Source: Desulfobacter postgatei 2ac9 (GTDB lineage Bacteria; Desulfobacterota; Desulfobacteria; Desulfobacterales; Desulfobacteraceae). From it: 64,000 bases of DNA. Positions 54,084 through 61,966 of the stretch are shown here, piece after piece. How positions within the stretch are numbered: the stretch's first letter is position 1; every line of letters starts with the position of its first letter. The translations under genes and the position numbers were made by a program. The notes beneath the pieces were generated by a model. The model was given only the letters and a program-made list of their open reading frames with translations, ran no database searches and was not told the origin of the DNA. The DNA lies in the NCBI RefSeq assembly GCF_000233695.2, contig NZ_CM001488.1, positions 3,707,601-3,771,600 of the forward strand, given 5' to 3'.

Positions 54084-54242
54084 TTCACGGCGGCTGCGCC
54101 GCCGTGAATCGCGGTGCTGACTTCGTCCAGCACCTTGTCCCGGCGCCTCTGGCGCCAGAACAAGGTACTGGACCGGACACCGCACACCGATCATTCAGAC
54201 TGCGTCTGCCTGATCGGCGCACGGCGCCGGTCAGCACCGCGA
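54084..54242 (+). repeat. 159-bp multi-hairpin repeat, copy B
   Basis: Hairpin 1 is TTCACGGCGGC-TGC-GCCGCCGTGAA (54084-54108). The right end GTCAGCACCGCGA stops at 54242, followed by TTGGACGA. Compared with copy A, the first hairpin arm is CAC/GTG rather than CTC/GAG and the inner CAGTACC is CAGCACC. Confidence 0.85.
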
Positions 54243-54405
54243 TTGGACGAAGCCCTAACGGGCGGACAGAGAGGGTTTTGATGCTTTTACCCAAGGGGCG
54301 GGACGCCGTGCAAAACTAACCCGATCGTCCAACAAATGAGTTGAAGGCGGGCATCTACCGTCGGAGGCTCTTTTTTTGGCTGTTCGGCAGCCGCTTAACT
54401 CAACG
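54243..54405 (+). other. 163-bp cassette with no full-size gene
   Basis: It begins TTGGACGA and ends in the attC at 54327-54405. A 12-codon frame (MLLPKGRDAVQN) with a GAGAGG site 6 nt upstream of its ATG (54281) is the only reading frame. It could be a tiny gene, a remnant or a spacer cassette. Confidence 0.6.
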
Positions 54406-54411
54406 TTGGGA
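54327..54411 (+). repeat. attC-like site B2 (no hairpin repeat attached)
   Basis: GTCCAAC complements the TTGGACGA cassette start. AACAAATGAGTTGAAG pairs with CTTAACTCAACG, and G|TT crossover falls at 54405/54406. Here the following cassette starts directly (TTGGGAG), so the 159-bp repeat is not obligatory. Confidence 0.8.
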
Positions 54412-54457
54412 GTAAATAAACGCTCATTGCCACTCTTGGAAGATTATTGGAGATAAC

Positions 54458-55174
54458 ATGATAGAAAATTTAAGTGAGTATCTAATCGGAGTCGCAGCAG
54501 GGATAAGATTTAGAGCAAATTTTTCAATTGAAGATCAATTAGGAAAAATTCTTGATACTATTTTATATGCTCAGGACTCCTATTTTAATCCTAAAGTCTT
54601 CCCCAGAGTTGCTAACAATGTCGGCCAAAGAATAATGTATAATTCTGCTACCGACGATAAACTCAGTATTGATAATTCCAATTTTATTTTAGAAATTCAA
54701 TTTGGTTCTAAGGATGGTTTTAACAGTTCAGAATATGATGAAATTTTAAAAAATTTCAATGACCAAATCATCCAAGGCGTTATGTCAGAATTCAAGATTC
54801 AACAAATCATTAGAATAGGTCTTGTTAATCGATATCTTTTTCCTCTTGATGATTTGGCCCAAAGCTTTGTTGATAAAACTATAGGCGAAACATTAGAAGG
54901 GGTTAATGATATAAATTTGAGTTTTTCAAAAAAAATGCCTGTTCCAGAGGCTTTTGTTAAAAGAGATGTTAATGATTACTGCAACGCCATTTTCAATATA
55001 ATTAAAAAGTCTGATTTAGATGAAATCTTTATGTCTATTGACTATCAGCTTTGTTATAGCCCCCCTTTAGAAAAAGCCAGTCATATTAAATTTGCTCCTT
55101 TTATGGATTCAGCACAAAGTTTTGTTACGAATCAATATCTCCCTTGGCTTAATACAAATTATGTGGAGGTATAA
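54458..55174 (+). CDS. Hypothetical protein, TIGR04255-like (first of a two-gene cassette)
   Basis: A 238-residue, AT-rich-coded protein. TTGGAG precedes the ATG. No catalytic motif is evident; IIQGVMSEFKIQQIIRIGLVNR in the middle recalls the sporadically distributed TIGR04255 family, a weak match. Regular mixed alpha/beta spacing suggests a folded globular protein. Its stop touches the next gene (TAA then ATG), so the pair is coupled. Confidence 0.55.
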   Translation: MIENLSEYLIGVAAGIRFRANFSIEDQLGKILDTILYAQDSYFNPKVFPRVANNVGQRIMYNSATDDKLSIDNSNFILEIQFGSKDGFNSSEYDEILKNFNDQIIQGVMSEFKIQQIIRIGLVNRYLFPLDDLAQSFVDKTIGETLEGVNDINLSFSKKMPVPEAFVKRDVNDYCNAIFNIIKKSDLDEIFMSIDYQLCYSPPLEKASHIKFAPFMDSAQSFVTNQYLPWLNTNYVEV

Positions 55175-55681
55175 ATGAAGACTGGCAGAAATGTTCATGT
55201 CCCCAAAACTGATCAAATGAAAAGAAATTATAGGCGATATATTGGGGTGCAGGATTATCAGCCTACCGTGGATGAAAGTCTTGATTTTGAGGAAACAAAT
55301 CAAAGTGGCGAAGATCTATCTTCAATCGATACTTTGAAAAAACGCCCGATAGATCCGGGTGAAAAAATTAGAGATCATTTTTCTAATAACTGGTTAGTAT
55401 GGGTTCTATGTGCACTTTCTGCTGGAATTGTTTATTTAGTTTTCGATTCAAAAGTTGCATTTACCCGTTATGAAACGATTTTGACAACTCAAAGTGAAAA
55501 ATTAACTGACATAAAAAGCACCGAAAACGATTTAGCAAAAAATGATCATTTACAAGATCTTAAAATACAAGAGAATAAGATGCTTTTGGATCATATGAAG
55601 AAGGATATTTCTGATACAAAAACAATGGTATATGAACTTTCAATCTCCCAACAAAACGCTGCAGCCGACCCGGGGGACTAG
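55175..55681 (+). CDS. Hypothetical single-pass membrane protein (second gene of the cassette)
   Basis: A 168-residue protein: an N-terminal soluble basic/acidic part, one membrane helix (WLVWVLCALSAGIVYLVF, about 74-91) and a C-terminal coiled-coil tail (TQSEKLTDIKSTENDLAKN). GAGG precedes the ATG. The pair could be a membrane-anchored partner set, with the first protein cytosolic; homologous systems of that shape include toxin-immunity or abortive modules, but that is only inference. Confidence 0.55.
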   Translation: MKTGRNVHVPKTDQMKRNYRRYIGVQDYQPTVDESLDFEETNQSGEDLSSIDTLKKRPIDPGEKIRDHFSNNWLVWVLCALSAGIVYLVFDSKVAFTRYETILTTQSEKLTDIKSTENDLAKNDHLQDLKIQENKMLLDHMKKDISDTKTMVYELSISQQNAAADPGD

Positions 55682-55740
55682 CGGCTTTTCGAAAGCCCTT
55701 GGTTTTCGGAAAAACTTGGCTTCGACAAACTGCTCTAATT

Positions 55741-55788
55741 CTGGGGACATCTTACATAATCCGAGTTAATTAAGTAAGATGTCCTAAG
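55741..55788. repeat. Short palindromic unit GGACATCTTAC/GTAAGATGTCC
   Basis: The two arms surround ATAATCCGAGTTAATTA. Such GGGGACATCTTAC palindromes look like transposase-associated REP units. It sits where the two-gene cassette should have the first half (TCCCAAC tag) of its attC, which is missing, so it may have replaced it. Confidence 0.5.
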
Positions 55789-55804
55789 ATTACGCTAAGA
55801 GGTA

Positions 55805-55898
55805 GCACAAAATGATTGTGAATTTCGTTCTTTATTGATACAGGATTTGTACATGTCATTTGTTGGAGTTATACAGAAAAAAACTACATAATCACTTG
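55805..55898 (+). repeat. attC-like site C (5' tag lost)
   Basis: From GCACAAAATG the sequence is the same as site A through CATAATCACTTG (55887-55898), but the AAC-ending tag is replaced by GATTACGCTAAGAGGTA. Together with the next repeat this gives 255 bp that differs from 52763-53017 at only two positions I can find. Confidence 0.65.
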
Positions 55899-56057
55899 TT
55901 CTCGGCGGCTGCGCCGCCGAGAATCGCGGTGCTGACTGCGTCCAGCACCTTGTCCCGGCGCCTCTGGCGCCAGAACAAGGTACTGGACCGGACACCGCAC
56001 ACCGATCATTCAGACTGCGTCTGCCTGATCGGCGCACGGCGCCGGTCAGCACCGCGA
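55899..56057 (+). repeat. 159-bp multi-hairpin repeat, copy C
   Basis: Same layout as copies A and B; the right end GTCAGCACCGCGA ends at 56057 and TTGGAAGTG follows. Differences from copy A are CAGCACC for CAGTACC and CCTCTGG for CCGCTGG. Confidence 0.85.
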
Positions 56058-56118
56058 TTGGAAGTGTAACTCAAGATATGGCTCCATCTTGAAACAACAA
56101 AATTTCTTAGAATCAACA

Positions 56119-57825
56119 ATGAGACAATATATGAATATAAATGCAAGTATTATCGATCAACAGGTAAGAGCTTTAGCCGATCGGCAGAAAACGGCAATCG
56201 AGGAAAAGGCAAAATTTAAGAACGATGATAATAAATTGCGTTCAGCTGCATTCGTTGTACTATCCGTAAAGACACTTCTGGAATTAACTGAAGAAGAGGC
56301 AATTGAATGTCTAACTGAAGGTGGAGGAGATTTCGGTGTTGATGCTATTGAAATAGGAGAAATTCAGGATAGTGAGTTCAGCGTCACTCTCTTCCAGGGG
56401 AAATATAAATCCGACCTTGAAGGCACATCAAACTTCCCGCAAACAGGAATCGAGAAATTGATTCAGGCGGTAGGAACACTGTTTGACCCTTACAAAGCCA
56501 TCACAGTTAATCCAAACTTGAAGCCAAGGATAGAGGAAATTCGTTCGTTTGTTGCGGATGGATATCTTCCACAAGTTCGAGTGGTTGCCTGCAACAATGG
56601 TTTGTTTTGGAAAGCGGAGGCTCAGGAACTGATAAATCATACAGGCTTTGGGGGGCAGGTTTTATTCGAGCACATCAATCATGATGGTCTGGTGGCAATA
56701 ATTCAATCGCTGAAACCTGTAAATGATACGGTTCGGCTTACAGGTAAAGCTATTGTCGAAGATTATAATTTCCGTAGGGTTTTAATCGGCAGAATTTTAG
56801 TGTCCGAGCTTGCTGCTGTCTTTGATAGGAATGGGGATAGACTTCTTGAGAGGAATATTCGACGTTATCTTGGATTGCTGGGTAACCGTATTAATGAGGG
56901 AATTGCTCAAACACTGACAATTCCTGGCGAGCAGTCGAATTTCTATTTTTACAATAATGGCATCACTTTAACCTGCAACCAGTTTCAACATAACGCTTTA
57001 CAAGATGAAAATTGGTTGGTGAAACTGTCAGGAATGCAGGTTATCAACGGAGGACAAACTTGTAAAACAATTCAACGAATACTTGGTTCCGGCACTGTAA
57101 CTGCTCCAAACGCATCGGTCCTTATTAGAATTTATGAGTTGCCAAAGGGCGAGGAAGACTTAGTTCGGAATATCACGTATGCGACCAATAGCCAGAATCC
57201 TGTTGATCTGCGAGATTTACGCTCAAATGACGACCGGCAGCGGAAACTTGCCATGTCGATAGAAGAGTTGGGCTACAATTACAGACGGCAGAGAAGCGAG
57301 GTGGCTACAAAAGCCACAGACATTACCAGTGGGACAGCGGCTGAAGCCGTTCTTTCTATCTGGCGTCACCGCCCGCACCAAGGAAAATTTATGACAAGTG
57401 GGCATTTCGGAAAACTTTATGATATCATTTTTACTGATGACTTGAATGGTGCTCAAGTAATAATTGCAGTTCTCTTATTTAGAATTGCTGAGAACAAACG
57501 CAAACGGCCAGCTGTTGGTGCACCCGATTTTATCAGGTACTCATCCTGTTTTGTCGCGATGCTTATGGGTGATTCATTACTTACCCAACTGGGGATCAAG
57601 TGCAACCAGCTTGACCATCGTATATTTGATGATGCGCGCAAGCTTATCGAGACAAAAGGCGATGAATACCATTCTGGCGCAATGAGTCTGATCAAGGTGG
57701 CTTTAAGCGTTTTGTATAAAGATCAGGACGTGAGTCTACAACGTTTGGCTGCCACATTCAGGCGTGGAGATCTTATTGAAATACTTCATCTCTTGCCGAA
57801 TTTATTGAAGAAGCCCGCAGAATGA
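56119..57825 (+). CDS. AIPR-type abortive-infection phage-resistance protein
   Basis: About 568 residues. The start is uncertain: ATG at 56119 is used; TTG at 56089 is in frame, and neither has a clear site. The N-terminus has a PD-(D/E)XK-like core (GGGDFGVDAIEI then LFQGKYK, about residues 60-95) and the AIPR domain follows, with INGGQTCKTIQRIL and YFYNNGITLTCN typical of the family. AIPR proteins give phage resistance by abortive infection. It is a complete single-gene cassette (TTGGAAGTG to CACTTCCAAC), so a defence gene is carried by the array. Confidence 0.85.
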   Translation: MRQYMNINASIIDQQVRALADRQKTAIEEKAKFKNDDNKLRSAAFVVLSVKTLLELTEEEAIECLTEGGGDFGVDAIEIGEIQDSEFSVTLFQGKYKSDLEGTSNFPQTGIEKLIQAVGTLFDPYKAITVNPNLKPRIEEIRSFVADGYLPQVRVVACNNGLFWKAEAQELINHTGFGGQVLFEHINHDGLVAIIQSLKPVNDTVRLTGKAIVEDYNFRRVLIGRILVSELAAVFDRNGDRLLERNIRRYLGLLGNRINEGIAQTLTIPGEQSNFYFYNNGITLTCNQFQHNALQDENWLVKLSGMQVINGGQTCKTIQRILGSGTVTAPNASVLIRIYELPKGEEDLVRNITYATNSQNPVDLRDLRSNDDRQRKLAMSIEELGYNYRRQRSEVATKATDITSGTAAEAVLSIWRHRPHQGKFMTSGHFGKLYDIIFTDDLNGAQVIIAVLLFRIAENKRKRPAVGAPDFIRYSSCFVAMLMGDSLLTQLGIKCNQLDHRIFDDARKLIETKGDEYHSGAMSLIKVALSVLYKDQDVSLQRLAATFRRGDLIEILHLLPNLLKKPAE

Positions 57826-57875
57826 CCTCTCATGCAGAGCGGGGCAACAAGAGTCCAAAAAGATTTTAACTACAC

Positions 57876-57928
57876 TTCCAACAAGGCTAATCAGCCGACG
57901 CAAAAAGCGGCGCGGCTGATTAGCAACG
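57876..57928 (+). repeat. attC-like site D
   Basis: TTCCAAC tag matches GTTGGAA of its cassette, extended to a 9-bp match CACTTCCAA/TTGGAAGTG. Arms GCTAATCAGCC/GGCTGATTAGC are a perfect 11-bp pair with a GACGC-aaaaa-GCGGCGC tip, the classic attC look. G57928|TT is the crossover. Confidence 0.85.
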
Positions 57929-57983
57929 TTCACGGCGGCTCCGCCGCCGTGAATCGCGGTGCTGACTGCATCCAGCACCGCGA
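57929..57983 (+). repeat. 55-bp short form of the hairpin repeat, copy D
   Basis: Hairpin 1 TTCACGGCGGC-TCC-GCCGCCGTGAA and hairpin 2 TCGCGGTGCTG-actgcatc-CAGCACCGCGA. It equals the long form minus 104 bp between two CAGCACC direct repeats. TTATAG follows as the next cassette start. Confidence 0.85.
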
Positions 57984-58296
57984 TTATAGCGAATTGTAAA
58001 CACAACGAAAAAGCATCGGGAGTTGATATGAAAAACAATAAGTTACCCATCTTGTATTCGATGATTCTGATCTTCGTTTTTTACCTTTCACCATTTTGCT
58101 CCTGCCAGGCCCCCCTCAATGCCGTTGACTTAAGAAAATGACGCGTCATTTCAATATGTTAAGGTTCTATATCTGAGCAAGGCGTGAGGGAGGGGTGAAC
58201 CTCTCGAAATTTCCATGACCTTTATATTCAGACATCTTGGTATTTTTGAAAATTACTGGATCGGTTTGAAAGGCAGTGAAACATTTAATAAAATGT

Positions 58297-60060
58297 GTAA
58301 CTTCTCAATAAGTCCGGGTAAAAAGACAAAGGTCAGCCAAATTCAATTGCAGTTAAACAGACAAATTGAGAGCTTTGTTGATGATGAGATCACTAAGATA
58401 AGGAATTTCATTCAAGCCGGATAATCGATCTTCAAGATAATCCCAAAACGAGACATTGAGCTTGCGACATGTTTTTTTCAAACTTGTGAACGTATCCCGG
58501 CATCTTCGACCCAGGTCATTTCTAGTTGAACCGCTGACTTTTCGACGCTTGACATAATCTCGTATATCATTTTCACTGGTATTATTGTGAAGAGGGATAT
58601 GCGGAAAATCCAAAACTCTGAGCAATTCAGGTTTATTTCGATAAATCCGCTTCAAAGCATTGTTCAAGGAAGCAAAACAGGTCTTTTGAGTGAAAATTTT
58701 ATCGAATTGGGCCTCAATATCGGCTTTTTTCTGGTCATCCGGCTGCTCTTTGAAATTTTTGAGGGAAGCATATAAGTCCCAGATGTCGGACCTGATGGAT
58801 TTTACAGCCTCTTTCTGCTTATCCGTAAGACCGATCAATTTATTGATGAGACGTTCTGCATGAATCCAGCACAGCGCGTGAATTAGAACATTGAATTGTC
58901 CGGCATCATCACTGACGATAACCATGTCTGTGTTGAAACCGTGTTCAATTAAACTTCCGACTAGCGCACCTTCAGTGATAATCTTGATATGCAGCGGCTT
59001 TTCAATGCCAAGTAATTTCACGAATTCATCCCACGCAATATCATCCTTGCATACCGTCAAAAGTTTGCTGGTGACAAGCGTGAGAGAATCTTGTGGCAAT
59101 CCTTGAGAGATCATATATGATAAAGCGCTTGCATTGATGATATAATCTGTGCGGCCGGCCTGCAAAAGCTTCAGGAAATTGATTCTGCTTTTGCTGTCGG
59201 TACTATGAAAAGTGGCAAAAAATTCATTTCCGATATGGGTGCAGTAGCCGTTTTGACCTTCGTGTCGGGCAGTCGTGTCATCTACATTGATATGCGTAGA
59301 GACTGACAGGCCTATATCAAGGATGGCATCTTTCTCATCATGAAAGGCGTCATGGTTTTCAATAATAATGTTGCTGAGTTGTCCGGAGGAAATATCAAAG
59401 CCAATATCATGCAACTGTTCAAGAAGTATAGGCTGGGTAACATGGCCATGGTAATACTGGTAAAGTATAAATCTTTTCAGATAGACATCGAAATGACTTC
59501 CGTTCAACTCAGCAGAAAGTTTTCCAGTAAGGGTGCGGCCATCCGGAGTTTCCCATCTTTCCAGACGGTAGCGGATATTATGCGGTTTCATTTCAAGCCC
59601 CTGTACCACAAAGTCTTTATACCCTTTAAAAGTACTCCCCGAAGGAAGATTCTCTGGAGCTACCTTGACGATCTCATGTATTTCCAAGGATTGGGTTTTA
59701 TGACGCTTGGCTGAACCAGGACGTTTCTCTGATGATTCCGGTTTTTTGTGGTTTCCTTCAAGGCTGGATGGCTTGATTTTCGGTCTGGGTTTTTCCCCTT
59801 TAAGGCGGGCAATTTCATCACGGAGGGCCTGATTTTCTTCAGCAAGTGCATTGATGCATTCCAAGAGCGTTAAAACCCAAGACGTCTGCTCTTCTACGGG
59901 AATCTGATCAATTTTTGGAATTTTAACGGTCATGTTTCGCTCCAGAACACAACATGATTAAGTCGAAATTTGTTATAGACAAAAAATAAGAAGGAAAGTA
60001 CTTTTTGCAAGTATTAGCCCCTTACAAATTAATAATCACCCACACTTATTGAGAAGTTAC
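58297..60060 (-). mobile_element. IS66-type insertion sequence (inner)
   Basis: 1764 bp bounded by inverted repeats GTAACTTCTCAATAAGT (58297-58313) and its complement (60044-60060), with an 8-bp duplication TAAAATGT (58289-58296 and 60061-60068). GTAA ends and 8-bp duplications fit the IS66 family. It carries only the transposase gene and looks complete. Confidence 0.9.
58353..59933 (-). CDS. IS66-family transposase
   Basis: A 526-residue transposase. N-terminal coiled-coil/leucine-rich segment (LLECINALAEENQALRDEIARLKGE), basic linker, then the DDE core with Asp in INVDDTTARH (about 228), Asp in VIVSDDAGQF (about 350), and Glu in the HNNTSENDIRDYVKRRK block near the end (about 465-480). Its length, single reading frame and the flanking repeats indicate an intact and possibly active copy. 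It is read opposite to the interrupted cassette gene. Confidence 0.92.
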   Translation of the reverse strand: MTVKIPKIDQIPVEEQTSWVLTLLECINALAEENQALRDEIARLKGEKPRPKIKPSSLEGNHKKPESSEKRPGSAKRHKTQSLEIHEIVKVAPENLPSGSTFKGYKDFVVQGLEMKPHNIRYRLERWETPDGRTLTGKLSAELNGSHFDVYLKRFILYQYYHGHVTQPILLEQLHDIGFDISSGQLSNIIIENHDAFHDEKDAILDIGLSVSTHINVDDTTARHEGQNGYCTHIGNEFFATFHSTDSKSRINFLKLLQAGRTDYIINASALSYMISQGLPQDSLTLVTSKLLTVCKDDIAWDEFVKLLGIEKPLHIKIITEGALVGSLIEHGFNTDMVIVSDDAGQFNVLIHALCWIHAERLINKLIGLTDKQKEAVKSIRSDIWDLYASLKNFKEQPDDQKKADIEAQFDKIFTQKTCFASLNNALKRIYRNKPELLRVLDFPHIPLHNNTSENDIRDYVKRRKVSGSTRNDLGRRCRDTFTSLKKTCRKLNVSFWDYLEDRLSGLNEIPYLSDLIINKALNLSV

Positions 60061-61067
60061 TAAAATGTTACATAACAGCTTGATTTTATGGTTGTTTTTC
60101 TTAAGTCAACGGCATTGAGGCCCCCCTTGGATCTAAAGACTCTGCCGAAAGCTCCAGACTATACGGCACCGGACGGCTGGATAGTCAAACCTGCCGCCCC
60201 CACAACCCCGGTTGATGTTTTTTTCGTTTATCCAACGGTCCTGTTTAATGATAAGGATTGGATAATGGATACGACCAGACCGGACATGAGGGCAGCTGCC
60301 ATGGAGACGATAAAGACTATGGCCTCTGTCTTTGAAGGACAGGTGAATATCTACGCCCCAATGTATCGCCAGATGAATTTGGCCGGTCTGGGATTGAGTG
60401 ATTCTGACGCCGCACCATTGCAAGAGATTGTGCATAGTGATGTCTGGCGTGCGCTGTCCTATTACCTGAAATATGAAAATGACGGTCGCCCCTTTTTCTT
60501 GGCAGGCGATAGCCAGGGTTCCATGATCTTGACGGATCTTCTCATCGAGCATTGGGGTTCAACCGACGCCGAAAAGCTGCTTGTTGCGGCCTTACTTCCC
60601 GGGTGGTCCTTGACCTCGGAGGATCTTGCTATTAATCCCTCGGTACGCATGTGTGAACGTTCAGATCAAACTAACTGTGTTATCTCTTACAATACAATGG
60701 CTGCGGGACGACAATCAATTGCGCCGACTCTCAAAAAGGGCGCCCTGGCGGTCAACCCCCTATCGTGGAGCATGGACAGCGCCTTTGTCCCCGCTAAGAA
60801 GAACCTTGGTTCTGTCTTCTTTGATAGTGCTGACAAAGCCACTACCTACCCGCATTTCACTTCGGCTCAGATTGTAGATGGTGGCCTGATAGTCCAACCC
60901 GAGAATATCGCCTTGGTTACTGTCCAAGGTGGCCATTTCCCGGAAGGGGTTTACCACGCCTTTGACTATTCACTCTTTTTTGAGAATCTTAAGGTCAATA
61001 TTGCCGAACGCATCGATGCCTTTACCCATAAATAAGTTTGATGATCGTGATAAATGCGTGATAAATG

Positions 61068-61144
61068 GGGTCAGAGTAAAATTGAATTTTTTAATTTTAA
61101 CTATAATTTGAACAATTATCTTGAAAATAATTTTACTCTGACCC
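61068..61144. repeat. GGGTCAGAGTAAAATT palindrome
   Basis: GGGTCAGAGTAAAATT (61068-61083) and its exact complement AATTTTACTCTGACCC (61129-61144) bound an AT-rich interior. The half repeats at 62848-62863. It lies between the DUF3089 stop and attC-like site F and fits a REP/miniature-type mobile unit. Confidence 0.75.
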
Positions 61145-61150
61145 TAATTA

Positions 61151-61255
61151 TTATAACACCGGCACAAAATGATTGTCAATTTCGTTTTTTATTGATACAG
61201 GATTTGTACAGGTTATTTGTTGGAGTTTTACAGAAAAAAACTACATAATCACTTG
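61151..61255 (+). repeat. attC-like site F
   Basis: TTATAAC tag, then CACAAAATGATTGTC pairing with CATAATCACTTG (61244-61255). It is the same module as sites A and C with scattered changes. The expected tag for the DUF3089 cassette (TTATAG start) is CTATAAC, so one base differs. Confidence 0.65.
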
Positions 61256-61310
61256 TTCACGGCGGCTCCGCCGCCGAGAATCGCGGTGCTGACTGCGTCC
61301 AGCACCGCGA
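61256..61310 (+). repeat. 55-bp short form of the hairpin repeat, copy F
   Basis: Same two-hairpin layout as copy D; hairpin 1 has CAC on one arm and GAG on the other, so it mixes the two arm types of copies A and B and pairs less well. TTGTGC follows as the next cassette start. Confidence 0.8.
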
Positions 61311-61335
61311 TTGTGCATATAAAAAAGAGAAGAAC

Positions 61336-61959
61336 ATGAGCAAGAAAAGGAAGTTGGATTTTTCCCTACTGCCTCAAATTGATGGAATGGACATTTTCAT
61401 CCGTTTAGATGGTAACTTGGAAGATAAATTTAAGAATAGTTCTGTTTTCAAAGAAACATATGAGAGATCACAAGCTTCAATTATGTTTGTATGTAATGCA
61501 AACAAAGAATATGAAAACTGGCGCAATTCTGCTTATCTGCGGGCTGGGTTGAATGAGTTTTACTCAATTGAAGATGCTGCGAGGAGAGACTTCAGAAAAA
61601 GCAACATAGGCTTTAAGCCTCCAAAGATAAGTGATTCGAAGAATCCATTGGTTCATGCAATGTATATGTTAAGACATGTCAATGTTCATGCTGATATATC
61701 CAAAACAGATATTCATGATACGACAGTGGTTTCAACATTAGGTGAGCAACCCAGAAATATCGATTGGAAGTCTGTAATTCTTGCAAAACCTATTTTAAGC
61801 CAACTTAGTCTTCAAGAAGCTGCAAAGTTCTATGAAAATTCTGACTTGAAACAGATCACAGAGTGGATAGAAGAAAACCAAAATATATTCGGTATTGGAG
61901 AATTGTTTCGTAGAGGACTATCGGCGTACTGTAATGAACTTTATTTGACAACCATATAA
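61336..61959 (+). CDS. Hypothetical protein in a cassette
   Basis: A 207-residue protein with AGAGAAG before its ATG. The sequence (HAMYMLRHVNVHADISK in the middle; AKFYENSDLKQITEWIEENQ near the end) is soluble and helix-rich; the HxxRHVNVH segment could be a catalytic or metal-binding His cluster. No family is recognised. The cassette runs from TTGTGC (61311) to attC GCACAAC (61967). Confidence 0.6.
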   Translation: MSKKRKLDFSLLPQIDGMDIFIRLDGNLEDKFKNSSVFKETYERSQASIMFVCNANKEYENWRNSAYLRAGLNEFYSIEDAARRDFRKSNIGFKPPKISDSKNPLVHAMYMLRHVNVHADISKTDIHDTTVVSTLGEQPRNIDWKSVILAKPILSQLSLQEAAKFYENSDLKQITEWIEENQNIFGIGELFRRGLSAYCNELYLTTI

Positions 61960-61966
61960 AATTACA

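Larger units (their letters stand above)
58116..60118. mobile_element. IS4-like miniature element (outer), carrying the IS66-type insert
   Basis: Perfect 23-bp terminal inverted repeats (58116-58138 and 60096-60118, beginning TCAATGCCGTTGACTTAAG) and an 8-bp duplication GGCCCCCC (58108-58115, 60119-60126). Without the inner element it is 231 bp and encodes one 43-codon frame starting 58215 and ending LFFLSQRH at its right end, likely the tail of a transposase. So it is a non-autonomous deletion derivative. Confidence 0.75.
58028..61035 (+). pseudogene. DUF3089 lipoprotein gene interrupted by nested insertions
   Basis: The first part, from ATG at 58028 (GGGAG upstream), is a signal peptide ending at the lipobox-like FCSC; the second part, 60119-61035, reads PKAPDYTAPDGWIV, VDVFFVYPT, the GxSxG-type AGDSQGS and the C-terminal HAFDYSLFFENL, as in DUF3089 alpha/beta-fold proteins. 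An IS4-like miniature with an IS66-type element inside lies between (GGCCCCCC target duplication). Joining the halves leaves a one-base phase shift at the C6 run, so the gene is broken in two ways. The cassette begins TTATAG. Confidence 0.75.

Noticed and set aside
55795-56052. Repeated minus-strand reading frames across the hairpin repeats (starting MLTGAVRRSGRRSLNDRC)
   Set aside because: They occur in each long copy because the repeat is conserved DNA; the composition is Arg/Ser/Cys-rich, no ribosome site exists and the frame only mirrors the palindromes.
52857-61310. CRISPR-like array
   Set aside because: Repeats are long, of two lengths, and separated by genes of 0.2-3 kb rather than by uniform short spacers; no cas genes.
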